Shown: positions 11,069 to 22,122, counted from the first letter of the stretch. The stretch is 64,000 nucleotides of DNA from Symbiodinium natans (GCA_905221605.1 CAJNDS010001213.1:690879-754878), one strand, 5' to 3'. Notes: a model not told the origin generated them from the letters alone. A program made the numbers and translations.

Positions 11069-11170
11069 GCCATCATAATGCACCACCAGACGATTCATGG
11101 TGTTGGTCCCAACCACGCGGACCAAGCGCGGGTCAACGTGTACTTTCGCGTGACAGCAAGCTTCTCGGCG
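11069..11170 (+). CDS. Phytanoyl-CoA dioxygenase (PhyH)-like exon
   Basis: Thirty-four codons, phase 0 at both ends, between CTTGGCAG and GTTTGT. It contains HHQTIHGVGPNHADQAR and then VNVYFR. In PhyH-family 2-oxoglutarate/Fe(II) oxygenases the C-terminal iron ligand His sits in an HGSGxN motif and an Arg eleven residues later binds 2-oxoglutarate; both the motif and the spacing are seen here. The HxD half of the site must lie on upstream exons I could not place. Possible next block: 11210-11260 (REFPYTTLLNGKPY). Substrate cannot be told. Confidence 0.65.
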
Positions 11171-11687
11171 GTTTGTGTTTTGAGGTTTAGAACTTGGGGT
11201 TTAAGTTTGCGGCGTAGTTCCCATTTCAAGAGAATTTCCGTATACAACTTTGCTAAACGGCAAGCCATATGTCTGTTCGTTCACTAGGCAATCTAAGCCG
11301 TAAACCAGCAACGAAAACCTAAACCCCCGACATCATAGGCCCTAAGCCCGAAACCCATCTAAACGTTAAACTGCAATCCTACACACTAAACTTCGGTTTA
11401 GCGTGTCGGAGGCATCCAGGCCTTGTCATTGTCGGACGTGTTTTTTTTGGGGGAGGGCGGGGAGGGGAGGGGGCGGGGGGGAAGGGGGGGCGGGGGGGAA
11501 AACGCCTGACGATTGCTTAGGCTCCAGAGTTTATGAGAAAACCAAGAAAGCCAAGCTGCTAATGAATCGCCCAAACCTATATAGAGCATGCTCAATGTCG
11601 TGCCCCGCAATTTTCCCGCCTCATCCACCCTAGAATCCCGGGTCTCCGATGGTGTAACCCCTCATCCCATCACCGTCTTGAGTTCAG

Positions 11688-11928
11688 GCGGCCGCAAGGC
11701 AGGTCAGAGCCCAGGATGTCTTCAGCATCGGCTGTCGGGCGCCACGTAAGTTTGCGTTTGTTGTACACCCTCCACCCTAAGCCGCAAAACAACAAAGCCA
11801 AGAAATCCTAAAGCAGCAGCAGAGGAAGGTCCACTACCCTGAAGCCATGCGGGACATCACCAAGGAGTCGCCTTTTCTGCGCGAGCTGGCCGCCAGACAG
11901 ACGCGGAGGAGGAGAGCCTGGCGAACAG
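11688..11928 (+). CDS. Two exons, unknown protein
   Basis: Exon 11688-11745 lies between GTTCAG and GTAAGT and reads ARQVRAQDVFSIGCRAP. Exon 11814-11928 reads KVHYPEAMRDITKESPFLRE, then a basic stretch RQTRRRRAW, and ends at GTTAGT. Both are GC-rich with strong coding character and stand out from the TTTAGGG-like flanks. The exact acceptor of the second is uncertain among repeated CAG triplets. No family recognised. Confidence 0.48.
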
Positions 11929-12329
11929 GTTAGTAGCTGATCTAGAAAAGGTAGAATTGTATTGAGGGTGGCCCTGAAGTACAGTACGTTGGCCATCTCA
12001 AAGTCTACAGGTCTAGGGCTTAGGGTCAGGACATAGCTAACCCCCCTGTTGCCGGGTTTCAGAGCTTACACTGTAGGGTTTACAGAAACCTGAACCCAAA
12101 TCCTGCCGGGGAAGGTTTACAAGCCCTCAGCCCTAAACTCTGCAGGGCGTATCAGGGGATCGTAAACAAACCCTGAACCCTCGACTCTTTGAAAGGTTTG
12201 GGGTTGACAGCGCCCCTAGGCCGTAAAGCCCTCAAAGTCCGGAACCAACAGCCTTGACCTGGAAGCCCTTAAATCTCTCCCAAAACCCCAAACCTTAAAC
12301 CAACCCTAATCCCCACCCCTCAACCCCGA

Positions 12330-12472
12330 CTTGGCATTTGGAGCTTGTAAGGACTTCAGGTTTCCACAAAACTTGCGATCCAGCAGCTTTTGTGAAGATA
12401 AGTTGTGTGCTAGTTTGGAATGCATTGCAATGCGTTGCTTGCATGTTCCCTATTGATAGATGGTTGAACCCT
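12330..12472 (-). CDS. Minus-strand exon-like block
   Basis: After TTACAACCAG on the minus strand: FNHLSIGNMQATHCNAFQTS, then open to about 12330. The plus strand is also open for over 100 codons here, so strand is uncertain. Confidence 0.22.
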
Positions 12473-12785
12473 GGTTGTAAAACCTTCGGAGTATACGTAT
12501 GGCTGAACATGATAGGGTTTGTTGTGGCCCGCGAGCTTGTAGGGCGAAAGCCTCGTTCAAAAAGCCACCTCTGGTGGCAGATCAGCCGCAACACGCGATG
12601 CTGGCGTGAAGACCCGAAGCCCTCTAAGCTCTGTCGGCGCTTCACCCTAAACCACAAACCTAGCCTTATACTCCCAACCAAAAAGCATACCCAAGAGCCC
12701 TTGAATGACCTGCATATTTGACGTTAGTTCAGTTTGGCGTTCAATACCGTGAGAATGAACAAAGAGAAGCTCTGGGCTTTAGCAG

Positions 12786-12887
12786 GACATCGTAGCTCGC
12801 AGCTGCCCAGTTCCGCGCCACTGCAGCCGAAGACGCCGCGAGCCACGGCGGGCCAGGACGAGAGCGGCCAGCACGGGCCGCTATGGG
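12786..12887 (+). CDS. GC-rich exon-like block
   Basis: Between TTTAGCAG and GTTTAC, markedly GC-rich. The preferred frame reads LPSSAPLQPKTPRATAGQDE, a low-complexity, probably disordered segment. Another frame is also open. Confidence 0.35.
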
Positions 12888-13000
12888 GTTTACCGTCCCA
12901 AGTGCAGGGTTCATTTAGTCCCCAATTTAGGCTTAGGAGGCCGGCTTAGCACAGCTTGCAGCTCCAACGTGCTCTCCATCGTTGATTTTCCTCTCGCCTG

Positions 13001-13186
13001 ATGGCCGAAGACAAAAACGCTCGCTTGACGGCAGTGAATAGGCTTTTGGAATTTGAGATTTAGGTTCGGGGACATTCGGGTCACAGCTTGTGTTGAGACT
13101 GAGGGGCGTGGTGTCTACACTGGCATCTTGATTTTACACAGGCCTGCCATTCTACTATCGAAAAGGCGGCGTTCAACTTCCCAGCC
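13001..13186 (+). CDS. Possible first exon plus second exon
   Basis: 13001-13041 opens with ATG and reads MAEDKNARLTAVN up to a GC donor. 13142-13186 follows TTTTACACAG, phase 0, reads ACHSTIEKAAFNFPA and ends at GTAGCC. Whether they join is not clear. A further GC-rich block at 13631-13686 reads RCGHWAEAKAQHPQAHA. Confidence 0.33.
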
Positions 13187-14075
13187 GTAGCCTCAATCCC
13201 TAAACCCTAATTCCACGCCCTAAATCTAAACTCTAAAGTTTTTAAAGCCCGTAAGTTATTTTAACCCCAAAATCCTCCACCCTGGACCTTGACCATTGAT
13301 AACCCTTGATCCAAAGCGCCCAGCCACAAGGCCAGTCAACCTTCAGGACTTACTCTCAAACCCAAACCCCAAAAAACCAAAACACTAACCCTAAACGCCA
13401 AAACCCCAATCTTAAATCCCAATTCCTGACCCTAAGCCCCAAGCCCAGGCAAAAGAACAAAACAACAAACAAGATCAACAACATCGAACGCAATAAGAGC
13501 AAAGAGAACCTCACCTGACCTCAGAACCAGCTTCAGAGCAACCCTAAAGCTGAACACTACTGTGTACAAACCCAACACTGCAAACCCTAAAGCCCGTTGA
13601 ACCCTCAACGCCCCCTAAACCAGCTAAACCCGCGCTGTGGTCACTGGGCTGAGGCCAAGGCACAGCATCCCCAGGCCCACGCTTCAGGGTTTAGGGCTTT
13701 GGAACCAGGGTTGGGGATTTTGGGACAAGAGTTTTTTAGGGTTTGTTGAGGACCAGCGTTTCCGGGTTGGCGTTCAGGGTTTTTTTGGGCGCAGGGTTTG
13801 AGGCTGAGTGGCGTTTCGTAGGAGCCCGACTTCCCATCTGTTTGAGGTTGAATTTAAGTCACCCACATGCAGTCACCATCGTTTAAGGATTCCGGTTCGG
13901 TTGTTAATTCCAAACCCTAGGACCGTGGTTTACGGTCAGGCACTCCGGTTGTGGGGGCCTGAAGGCATGTCTCCAAGTTCTTGTCCCTTGCGGCCGCAGT
14001 TGCAATCGTGGCTCTGATACTTTTCCTTGAACCCCAAGCTGCAAACCACAAGCCACAAACCCTAAACTGCCCTCG

Positions 14076-14157
14076 ATGTCCACAGCCCCCAAATTCGGTC
14101 TGGCTGATGGCCTGAAAGTTGTCAATGTCCGAACGTCAAACGTATGGATTCTAGATT
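14076..14157 (+). CDS. Possible start exon
   Basis: ATG at 14076, reading MSTAPKFGLADGLKVVNVRT, open until the GA repeat begins at 14161. No donor is clear. Confidence 0.28.
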
Positions 14158-14158
14158 C

Positions 14159-14160
<2 letters not shown>

Positions 14161-14199
<39 letters not shown>

Positions 14200-14345
14200 C
14201 ATGCCCCGTAGAAGAAGAAGCAGAGAAGAAGAAGCAGAAGAAGAATAAGAATCAGAATAGTAAGAAGAATAAGAAGAAGAATAAGAAGAAGAAGAAAAAG
14301 AAGAATGAGAGAGAGAGAGAGAGAAAAAAAAAAAAACTAGACGGA
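14161..14345. repeat. GA dinucleotide tract followed by GAA-rich purine tract
   Basis: (GA)n at 14161-14197, then mixed AAG/GAA repeats to about 14340, with a run of A at 14326-14336. It translates as low-complexity Arg/Glu/Lys and is best read as simple repeat, not protein. Confidence 0.92.
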
Positions 14346-14623
14346 GAGAGCGATAGAGCGAGATTGAGAGATTGCGTGTGCATACACATACTGGAACTAT
14401 GTATGGTGTATGCTTTGCATGTGTCTGTGAGGGCCCCAAACGTCTGTGTTGGGTCCGTGTTCGTGGGCCAGGGTTGGGGCTGTTAGGGATTAGGAGGTTT
14501 CCACTTTACTGTAAGGAGGTGTTCGGAGCTCGTGGTGCAAATGGCGCTTCAGGTCGTTTAGGGTTTAGCTAGATGAGCTAGCCCTGACAACACCAAACCA
14601 TTTCATTGCCCATCATGAGAGTT

Positions 14624-14944
14624 TCAGGACCTCGGGAACCGCAAGAACCAAGGTTCAGGGCTAGATGGTTTCAGCCAATAGGCTTCAAAGTCTGCTGGAT
14701 GATCTGTTTCTTCAACAACCAGGTGGCACTAAATGTTTACCTGGGAATGATAAGGCCCGCATGCACCAGGCATCCGCCACCAATCACCGAAAATCTTCTA
14801 GGAGCATTTGGACGTTTGTACCATTGCCGTTTTGATTAAATAGCTAGCTGCTAGGCTGCTTCTCATGTCACTTCTAGGGCCCAAAGCTCTACACTCCAGG
14901 TGGTGCTTCCGATTCATATAAGTATCCCAAAGCTTGGAAACTGC
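14624..14944 (-). CDS. Minus-strand two-exon chain with stop
   Basis: Exon 14944-14822 is 41 complete codons (AVSKLWDTYMNRKHHLECRA ... SYLIKTAM) ending at GTACAA. Exon 14728-14624 begins after ACATTTAG, reads CHLVVEETDHPADFEAYWLK and ends in TGA. The join is phase 0 to phase 0 across a 93-base intron. The second exon is also open in two other frames, so frame choice rests on the phase match. No family recognised. Confidence 0.42.
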
Positions 14945-15297
14945 CTTTGAGTAACCGACGTGTACCTTTGTTTGAAAAAGGGAAATCACCCAGCACAAGG
15001 TATTTCGGGTATGCCCTAAAAACCCAAGGCGGTTCCTCTCCTGGCTGCTGTGGCCGACCATGTCGATGCAGTGGCAGGCCTGTTCCTAATGCTTATAGGC
15101 TTATAGCCTCGCACAACTCTATGCCGGTGATCTTGAAGCGTGGCTAAAGGGTTCATGGCGCACCCCGCCTCAACCCCATTCAGCCGCATGCAACCCCATG
15201 CAACCCCTCACCTTTCTTTCCCAAACTTCCCTGCATGCACCCTAAACCTATAGACTTTCTGCAAGAGCCAAACTGGTGAGCCGGCAGTCCTGCCCGA

Positions 15298-15691
15298 GGC
15301 AATGATGGGTCATTGCCGACCCTCCTTTCGCTACTTTACGTAAGACGGTTAGGAAGTTCAGGATGTATGGGTTTGGGATCCGCCAACGGAGTCAGTCCTT
15401 AAATCTGATGGGCGCCTATTACCCTATCAGAAACTGAGGCGTCTAAGCCCTCCAAACGCTAGCCTGCGAGGTCTCGAGAAATTCTCCACCCAGGAGCTGG
15501 TTAATCTTCTCAGCGCCGGGGGCCTGAAATCGTAAGGGTCTGGGGATAAGGGTTCTTTTGCCTTAGGTTTGGGGTTCAGCGTGTAGACGGGAGCTTAAGA
15601 TCTTGTAAGAGTTTCCTGTTTACAGGGAACCAAACTCAGCGCGCTCGTGAGGAAGAGTTTATGTTCGCTAGTTATTGTTGCTCAAACATTG
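15298..15691 (+). CDS. Three exon-like blocks with GTA donors
   Basis: 15298-15339 (LPEAMMGHCRPSFRYFT, donor GTAAGA); 15431-15531 (GLEKFSTQELVNLLSAGGLK, donor GTAAGG); 15626-15691 (TKLSALVRKSLCSLVIVAQT, donor GTATGG). The helical pattern FSTQELVNLLSAG is of the kind seen in FASTK/RAP-like repeats. All three have good borders, but the last join is out of phase as drawn, so the model is incomplete. Confidence 0.42.
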
Positions 15692-16060
15692 GTATGGTCT
15701 TTGGCTCAAAAATGACCTAAAGTCAAAGCCCTTGTTCGTATTCAGGCAGCTTAGTGCTAAGGGCATTAGGGTGGGCCTGCGTAGGACACCAGGCTTGATA
15801 TGTGCATTAGTACCCTCATTTCCTTGTTGGAGTTAGGCAAGCATGTGGTTTAGTGTTTAGGGTTATCCCAGCAGCACCCCGACTCCTTGTTTTGTTGTTC
15901 TCGCTTTTGTTTGCCTTCGGCTTCTTTGAGCAGGGAGCTCTTGGTCAGTTTCAGTGAGTCGTGATCCATCGTTAAGTCACGTAAGATGTAAGCCTGTAAG
16001 CCCTCAATACTCTTCAAGAGGCACTTTGACCCCTCACAGAACTGTACACAGTGGTTCTAG

Positions 16061-16378
16061 GGTGATCTGGAAAAGCTCAGTTGTGCTTCGATTTTCGTCC
16101 CCGACCTGAAGCTGTACAAAAGGCTTACCTGGAGTGTTGCCAAAGGTAAAACGTTCTCCAGCGCTGAAGATACCTTCCACTTCGTTTAGAGGGTATAGAT
16201 GCTTCTTTAGGTCCAGAGTAGTGTACTCAAAGAACAGATATCGATTCGTTCCCTTCTAGATGCTCTTCAGATTCCTCAATATTACTCACTTCTACGCGGT
16301 TGTCAAGCCAGTGCATCCTCGGAGCCACCCCCACACACTGGAAGCCATGGGGGGCAAGTGCGGCCAAAAGTTGTCGCA
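16061..16378 (+). CDS. Two exon-like blocks, in-frame stops between
   Basis: 16061-16183 reads GDLEKLSCASIFVPDLKLYK then RLTWSVAKGKTF, 41 codons in phase 0. 16211-16378 reads VQSSVLKEQISIRSLLDALQ and continues to TGA. The 27 bases between (GTTTAG ... CTTTAG) carry in-frame stops; removing them keeps the frame. It is either a very short intron or a break. In the second block another frame is also open. Confidence 0.35.
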
Positions 16379-16810
16379 TGAGGCCTTGCTGCCGGGATTC
16401 GGGGTTGATTGTTAGGATTACGGCTCCGAGGGTTTCAGGGTTTTAGGGATTACCGTTTGGGTTGAGAGAGCTTTGGGCTTTCGGATCTACAGCCCAAGGT
16501 GGGTTTAGGGATCGACCAAAGTTATCGTAGACTTGTAGACGTCCAGCGCCTAGTCTGATGACACGTCATGATCTCTATTGAGGCCTTCTATTGAGGCCTG
16601 CCCAGACAATGTCAATCACCAATGACAATGCCCCAAACCCTAACCTCTACAACCGGTATATTAATACAGGGCCGAGAAGTGACGGGCTTGGACTCCGGAC
16701 AATCTATGGCTAGACGCAATCCCGAAAACTCCTAAAGCCCAGCAAGCCCCAGACCTTGCATACAGACTACGTAGGTGAATGGGGTTTTTCTGTTTTTCTT
16801 TCGTATTTAG

Positions 16811-16986
16811 GAACCACGTTCAGAGGGTTGAAGGGGCAAACCTGGTTGCAAGATGGCCCGCTATGCTTTGGTGCCCCGAAGAGGGGTCACAACTTGCCAT
16901 CTGCTTGCCGAATCGTCTACAAGGGCAAATCTCTAAATGACGGTCCCTTGCGCGGCTCCGATTATCATACAGAGCCTAATTGTTAG
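16811..16986 (+). CDS. Possible terminal exon, 58 codons
   Basis: After TCGTATTTAG: GTTFRGLKGQTWLQDGPLCF, then GAPKRGHNLPSACRIVYKGK, ending TAG. Open only in this frame over its full length. No family recognised. Confidence 0.38.
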
Positions 16987-17020
16987 GGCACCCATTTCAA
17001 GACCTTGCTAACACCCGCTT

Positions 17021-17449
17021 GTGGACCCGAAGCCCTCAGCTGTGGAGGTGGGTGGGAAAGTCCAGCTGGATGGGGCCTGGAGCTTCAAGGCCCAACTGAA
17101 CGCCCCGTGTCAGCAATCTCGCGTGGATATATGGGTTCTGGGTTTAGGGCTGCAGGAGGGCTTCAGAGTTCGGTTACGTACCCTCAAGGGTTCCGTTCGC
17201 CCCAATAGCGGCGCAGTGAAAGTTCTACATCCTAGATCCTCCCAGGATGTGGCCGAGGAATATATACTTCAAAGGGATGCAGTGCAGGGAACCTACGGTA
17301 CCGACTTTTTCAATTCCCTACTGGGGTCTTCTGGCACAGCGCGAACTGCTTTGAGGTTCCAATGCTTCGAGGGTCGTACGCCACGACGTTGGAATCTCTC
17401 GAGGTTTTCGCTCGGCTTTGGATGCCAAAACCCGGAGAGGCCCCAATAA
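17021..17449 (+). CDS. Long plus-strand open segment (142 codons)
   Basis: Begins near a non-ATG codon and includes KVQLDGAWSFKAQLNAPCQQ and RSSQDVAEEYILQRDAVQGT. A 21-base piece at about 17129-17149 (TTCTGGGTTTAGGG-like, ending GCAG) looks like the intron words elsewhere but is in frame, so it could be spliced or read through. The right part is also open on the minus strand. No family recognised. Confidence 0.36.
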   Translation: MDPKPSAVEVGGKVQLDGAWSFKAQLNAPCQQSRVDIWVLGLGLQEGFRVRLRTLKGSVRPNSGAVKVLHPRSSQDVAEEYILQRDAVQGTYGTDFFNSLLGSSGTARTALRFQCFEGRTPRRWNLSRFSLGFGCQNPERPQ

Positions 17450-17476
17450 GCCAATCTTTCAGGGGTCTTCGGGCAG

Positions 17477-17568
17477 TGTGAACCTGAAACGTGCTGTGCT
17501 GATTGTACTGTCCCAGAGTTTCGGCGCCCTGGCAGGCAGGAGATTGAATCGGTGCAGCATGCTAGCTC
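17477..17568 (+). CDS. Cys-rich exon-like block
   Basis: Between TTCGGGCAG and GTGAGC, reading CEPETCCADCTVPEFRRPGR and onward. Four Cys within ten residues suggest disulfides or metal binding. A second plus frame is open too. Confidence 0.32.
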
Positions 17569-17857
17569 GTGAGCATAAACAGAAACGAAAAAGGTCTTCT
17601 GTTCTCGATCGTGAATTCCGAGGGCCCCTCTTGATTTGTTGAGGGAGCCCTCAACAATAAGAGAGCCTTTGCCTTTGTTCACAGCCATAAAGCCGCCTTC
17701 TCAGCGGGAAACATAGAAAGAAAGAAGTGTCCTGTTGTGTTTTAGCGGGAGTGCCACCGAAAAAGGTGACAGGAAAGTGTTACTCTTTGCTTTTTGCGAG
17801 CGAGGTTTTCACAATATAATCTCGAGGAGAAGGAGAGAGTTCCGCTTCTTCCGCATA

Positions 17858-18214
17858 TCAACATCTGTTTGATGTGGGTTTTGGCAGGCAGATAATGTTT
17901 GTCCTTCGTAGAGGCATGGCTTCACATGAAGAAATGGCATCAGAGAGCCGCTGTCCAACCCACAACATATTTCTGATAATATAACTAAGATAACCTTTTC
18001 GGTTTGTCAACCATGCATTCAGAAACATATTCGCCGACACGACGGAGTTCTCCTGTGACGCATTGGGCAAAGATGCATCGGAAGCTACGTTGGGAACCGC
18101 AGACGGATTGCGAAGCCGCTTAACTTTGTTCCTTTGCTTGATCACATGTATATTGAAGACTAGGCCCTGGGTTCTGTCAACCAGGTCGAGGACCGGGAGT
18201 TGCAAACGTTGCAT
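17858..18214 (-). CDS. Minus-strand open frame, 118 codons
   Basis: An unbroken frame ending at a stop at 17858, with an in-frame ATG at the left end of the peptide (MQRLQLPVLDLVDRTQGLVF). It includes SQENSVVSANMFLNAWLTNR and KGYLSYIIRNMLWVGQ. It is among the longer minus frames free of repeat sequence. The plus strand is partly open. No family recognised. Confidence 0.36.
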   Translation of the reverse strand: MQRLQLPVLDLVDRTQGLVFNIHVIKQRNKVKRLRNPSAVPNVASDASLPNASQENSVVSANMFLNAWLTNRKGYLSYIIRNMLWVGQRLSDAISSCEAMPLRRTNIICLPKPTSNRC

Positions 18215-18410
18215 TCACGGGTTTCGGGTTTTAGGGGTTTGCTTCTGCAGGGCTTTAGGGTTGGCTGGTTCCTGGCATGCCCACAACCCCGAAACACGAA
18301 AACGTAGCGATTTAACGGGGTGTAGGGTCTACATTCACAGGAAAGTTTCCTGCGCAAGGGGTTTGAAGTGGTTCCTGGCATGAAACCCTAAACCCCATCC
18401 CCCATGACAG

Positions 18411-18510
18411 GACTTCAGCTTTCGGCAAAACTCTGTGAAGGAGGTGACCGACCGAGGCCGCGCAGAGGCGGGGGCTCGGATCTCTCAGAGGCTCCGTGCT
18501 TTAGAGTTTC
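18411..18510 (+). CDS. Exon with charged helix
   Basis: After CCATGACAG: FSFRQNSVKEVTDRGRAEAG then ARISQRLRALEF, up to GTGTTG. GC-rich, strongly coding in character. No family recognised. Confidence 0.45.
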
Positions 18511-18742
18511 GTGTTGTAGGTTGATGGTTGCGATGCAGATGCGTTCCCCTCAGTCACGTTAGTAGCTAGAACCCGTTGTTTTAATTTTCCCAGAGATTGA
18601 GTTGTTAAGAGGTTCTTTGGAGTGTCTGGTCTGTTGTGGGGGGGTTGGAGCTCTAATGCTTTACAGCAAGTTTTGAGTTTGAACGATTTAGGGTTTTGTG
18701 GGCTTCAGGTTCTGCAGGGTTTTTTGATTTGGGGTTTGGCTT

Positions 18743-19017
18743 AATCAGGAGTTTGCAGTTCCCTTCACGCTCCAAATCCCGGAACCACTTGAACGTTGCC
18801 AGATTGTGTCTCTCCTCTATGTATGTGTATGCACGCACGTGCTTGTTTACTTGGTCTCAAGATTCCACGAACAGTGAGTCCCAACTACGACCCGAAAACC
18901 CTAAGATAGGGCCCCGGAATTAACAGACACTCTAAGGCCAGATGGTCCCAAAAGACTTCCGTTCCTGCAGGGCATTGCTCGCCTTCAAAAGATCCTCCAG
19001 GACGTAGGGATTGGGGG
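18743..19017 (-). CDS. Two minus-strand exon-like blocks
   Basis: 18820-18743 follows TACATAG and reads ERHNLATFKWFRDLEREGNC. 19017-18935 reads NPYVLEDLLKASNALQERKS and ends in a stop. The second, if terminal, cannot precede the first in one transcript, so they may be separate. Both are protein-like and closed on the other strand in most frames. Confidence 0.33.
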
Positions 19018-19238
19018 TTTCCGGCTGTGAGTTTCGTGTACGCTGGCAACCAATTCGTGTTGCTTCTGTGCTTCACTATGGAACCTTCGAGTTATGAACA
19101 TTTGGGAAAAGTTGGAAGTTGCACAAAACCTGATGCTTACCCGGAGGTTGAAACTAGCTCAACACCCAACCGCCTAGAATAAGAGCACTCAAGAAGCCTA
19201 TGAGGGGCTTCATAACCTGTAGGTCTGTGGTGTCTCAG

Positions 19239-19681
19239 GCTTAACAAGCGAGTGCGCACGTCCGAACCCAAAAATTGGAAGCCCGTCCCTCGGAACCCCT
19301 AAGTTCCATGATTTACCGTAAGCCGTAAGCAGTACTGCATAACTACGGGGGAGGGGCGTGATTTTCCGAGAAGCTCGACTAGGAATCAACCCCTACACCA
19401 TAGACCGTAGATCCTGCACTAGAACTTCCTTTTATGGTCTAGGGCATATACCTCTTAACACAGCTAGTTGGAAGAGCTGAGGGTTGCTTGTCCTCCACAT
19501 CTCTATTCCCCCCCACCCCCTACTCGCCCAAGGTCCTCCCAAAATCAAAAAACGTCTCTTAGGCCTCATAATTAAAAGGGAGCCTTGGGGGAAAAAGTGT
19601 AGAGGGGTGATTGTAAGGGAAAGTTCTTGGAAGGACCGCTCTGAAGACCTGCCATCTGCCGCCAAGAAGCGGAAGGCCGGG
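19239..19681 (+). CDS. Weak plus-strand exon-like blocks
   Basis: 19239-19313 follows TCTCAG, reads ECARPNPKIGSPSLGTPKFH and ends near GTAAGCC. 19617-19678 reads SSWKDRSEDLPSAAKKRKA, with a nuclear-signal-like KKRK. They may be upstream exons of the gene at 19982. Confidence 0.27.
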
Positions 19682-19981
19682 TTTCGGGCTTGGGGGATTT
19701 GAAGGTTTTTGGGGTGTGTAAGTTTCGGGTTTTTTTAAGAATTACAGGGTCTGTGTCGGAGTTTCGATTGGGTTCCAAGCCTTGGGCTCCCGGAGCTCCA
19801 GGGCCTTTGTTTCCCGGGCCTTTTCGTGGCGCTTTCCGGAAGTTGCAGATTTCTCCCGGGCTTACGTGGCCTTTTCAGATTGGAGGCCCCCCAAGACTAC
19901 AGAGCCCCAACTGATAGTTGAGGAGATTGACCGGGGTCTTTGTGACGAGGTCTCTGTTACAATATAATGGGGTGCCCACAG

Positions 19982-21027
19982 GCGAAAATACATCTGATTA
20001 CAAAGCTCAAAATTCAGGTACGTGTCACGGGTGCGCACCCTGTCCCTATCTTTTGTGCATTTTGTCAGCTGATTAACACTCTACACAACAGGAGCCCATA
20101 CAAGGAGCTCATTACGCTGAAGTGATGTACGCTGCTGACAGCTTCAATAAGTTCCTCCAGGGTTTACAAACGATACAATTCAACTAATTCGTGCAGAGCA
20201 AGACCTACAAACGAAAATGCTCAGATGAGTTCTGCAGGTTCCCCCCGCACACGGTGGATTTGGAATGGACAAGCCAGAAAGTCATCAGGACAGCCAAAGA
20301 CAAGAACACATGGCATGGACGCAAGTTCACTTCGCCAGGACACATCTTAAGAGCTCCAGCAACCGACCCCATGAAGTAAGTTCTTTTCGAGCAGAGAACT
20401 CATGCACCGCGCATTGAATTTGCGCGTCGGGAAACCAAAGGCGAACTGGCTGATTGAGACCTGCAAAGAAGCTCATTCCATCTTATTCCCTAGTGGCTCC
20501 CCACATAGGTTTTCGTATCCACAGCTCTGAACACATGAAGTACATGAATCACCTTGTGAATAGGGCGCGAAATACACAGGCTCTTTTGGCAAGAAGCAAT
20601 AGAACGGAAGCGAAGGTTTCACCGAATACCCTGCGAGGAGCAAACTAGGCGAGTCCCGGAAAGTGAACCGTAAGCACTGGCGAAAGTTCTGCCATGGTCC
20701 AGAAGACTCAGAAGACCCTAGGCGATCATTTCACCGATTGGAAACCATGACGCTGGGTAACGCTCAGCTCCAGACTTGGAGTAGCATGAAGCAGAAGAAC
20801 AGTAGCAGTACCTGAAGGCCAATAGTTATTTTTTTATCAGGCCCAAGTCCTAACTGCTTCACACCACAGATCGGCATGCAAACTGCTCCATTCAGTTTCC
20901 CCGACATCTTCAAGGAAGCCGTGCGGATATTTTGTGCAGATCTCATCTTATACCATTGGACCATGCCCCTCCGTTCTAACAAGATGGTTCTTGTCGAGGT
21001 CAACAATTTCAATGACAGCCCTTGACA
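19982..21027 (+). CDS. Probable multi-exon gene, unknown protein
   Basis: Exons in order: 19982-20017 (AKIHLITKLKIQ, donor GTACGT); 20092-20160 (EPIQGAHYAEVMYAADSFNK); 20197-20376 (YKRKCSDEFCRFPPHTVDLE ... KNTWHGRKFTSPGHI); about 20397-20511 (LMHRALNLRVGKPKANWLIE); about 20648-20804 (NRKHWRKFCHGPEDSEDP, donor GTACCT); 20841-21027 (GMQTAPFSFPDIFKEAVRIF, ending TGA). Exons five and six join in phase (a split AGC codon). The third is the most clearly coding. Gaps of 20-40 bases between some exons are very short for introns and carry in-frame stops. No family recognised. Confidence 0.5.
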
Positions 21028-21290
21028 TCTCAGAAGCCCTCCATCCTGAAACCCCAAACGCTATGAAGCCCAATCTGTTTGGAGCTTGACGGGTTTCGGG
21101 AATGTGGATCTGCAGTGCTACTCTTGTTCCCATTCCTTAGGCTGGGGTCAGGTTCTCATTGATCACAAGGGGTCTTTGCAATCGTCAATCCGCGACCCCA
21201 AGCCTTACTAGACTAGCGCTCGACTCAGAACCCATCACTTTTCAGCGACCCGAGCCTGATTGAGTTGTCGGATGTTTTTGCTTTTTTCAG

Positions 21291-21365
21291 GGAGCACGTC
21301 TCAAGACACAGGCCCTGCCCATGGGCAATGAAGATGACCGGAAGATTGCAGAGGCCCGCTGTGAG
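21291..21365 (+). CDS. Exon, 25 codons
   Basis: After CTTTTTTCAG, phase 0, reading ARLKTQALPMGNEDDRKIAE. A weaker block at about 21151-21204 (VLIDHKGSLQSSIRDPK) precedes it. They could extend the 19982 gene if its TGA at 21025 is not the true end. At 21752-21937 a plus frame includes FLEAMGAAEAELRNSS. Confidence 0.4.
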
Positions 21366-22122
21366 GGTTTGGCTTGCGGGATTGAGGTTCGGGGTCAGTG
21401 TTCTCCTATAACAGCCGCTGTACTCTCAGCTTCCTTTTTCTGAAGGGCTAGGACTGTATACAAACATAGTGAAACAGGCATGCCTTATTCTCTCCTGCCC
21501 GAATTCTTAAACCCTAAACTCTCTCTGACTCTCTCCCTCTCGCTCTCTCTCTCTCTCTCCTAGGTTGCTGGGATCCTCCTACTGCCCTTATATGACCGGA
21601 AGGGGTATTTCCTAACATAGCTGTAGCTCTTATGAACCCCGAATGTCTAATCCTCAATATAGGAACCTACTCGGTACCTCAAAATTTTGAAAGCCCGCAA
21701 AAGTACTTTGCCTAGGGCCCCACCCCAAGTTCCCCATTTCCCAACATAGGAGTGCTCCCCAAATACAGTAGACTCCCCCTTAGACGGATTCCCAAAAAGC
21801 TAAACGCTAAATGTGCCTTCCTTGAGGCCATGGGCGCAGCCGAAGCAGAGCTACGCAACTCGAGCCCATGTTCGCGCGCGTGTGCTTTTTCGCGGGCGTC
21901 GGGCTTCAGAACCGAAAGCCTACTCCCTGAACCGTAGGCCCTACAGGGGTTGAGGTTTTGGGCTTGAACCCTGACTCCAAAACCCTTCAGAGAATGGGGC
22001 TGTGGCCGGGGGGGGGGGGCTTTGGAGTGTAAGGTTTGGGCTCTTAACTTAAGCTCGTCGAGGCCCGAACCAGCCTGAGTGACGGACCGCTAAAGCCTAA
22101 ACAGCGCTTCTTCGCAAAAAGG

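Noticed and set aside
14076-14486. 136-codon frame rich in Arg/Glu/Lys
   Set aside because: It runs through GA and GAA simple repeats; only the first 27 codons have ordinary composition.
15702-15716. TTTGGCTCAA, similar to the end of the dinoflagellate spliced leader
   Set aside because: Only ten bases match what I recall of the leader, with no upstream part and no donor; chance match is likely.
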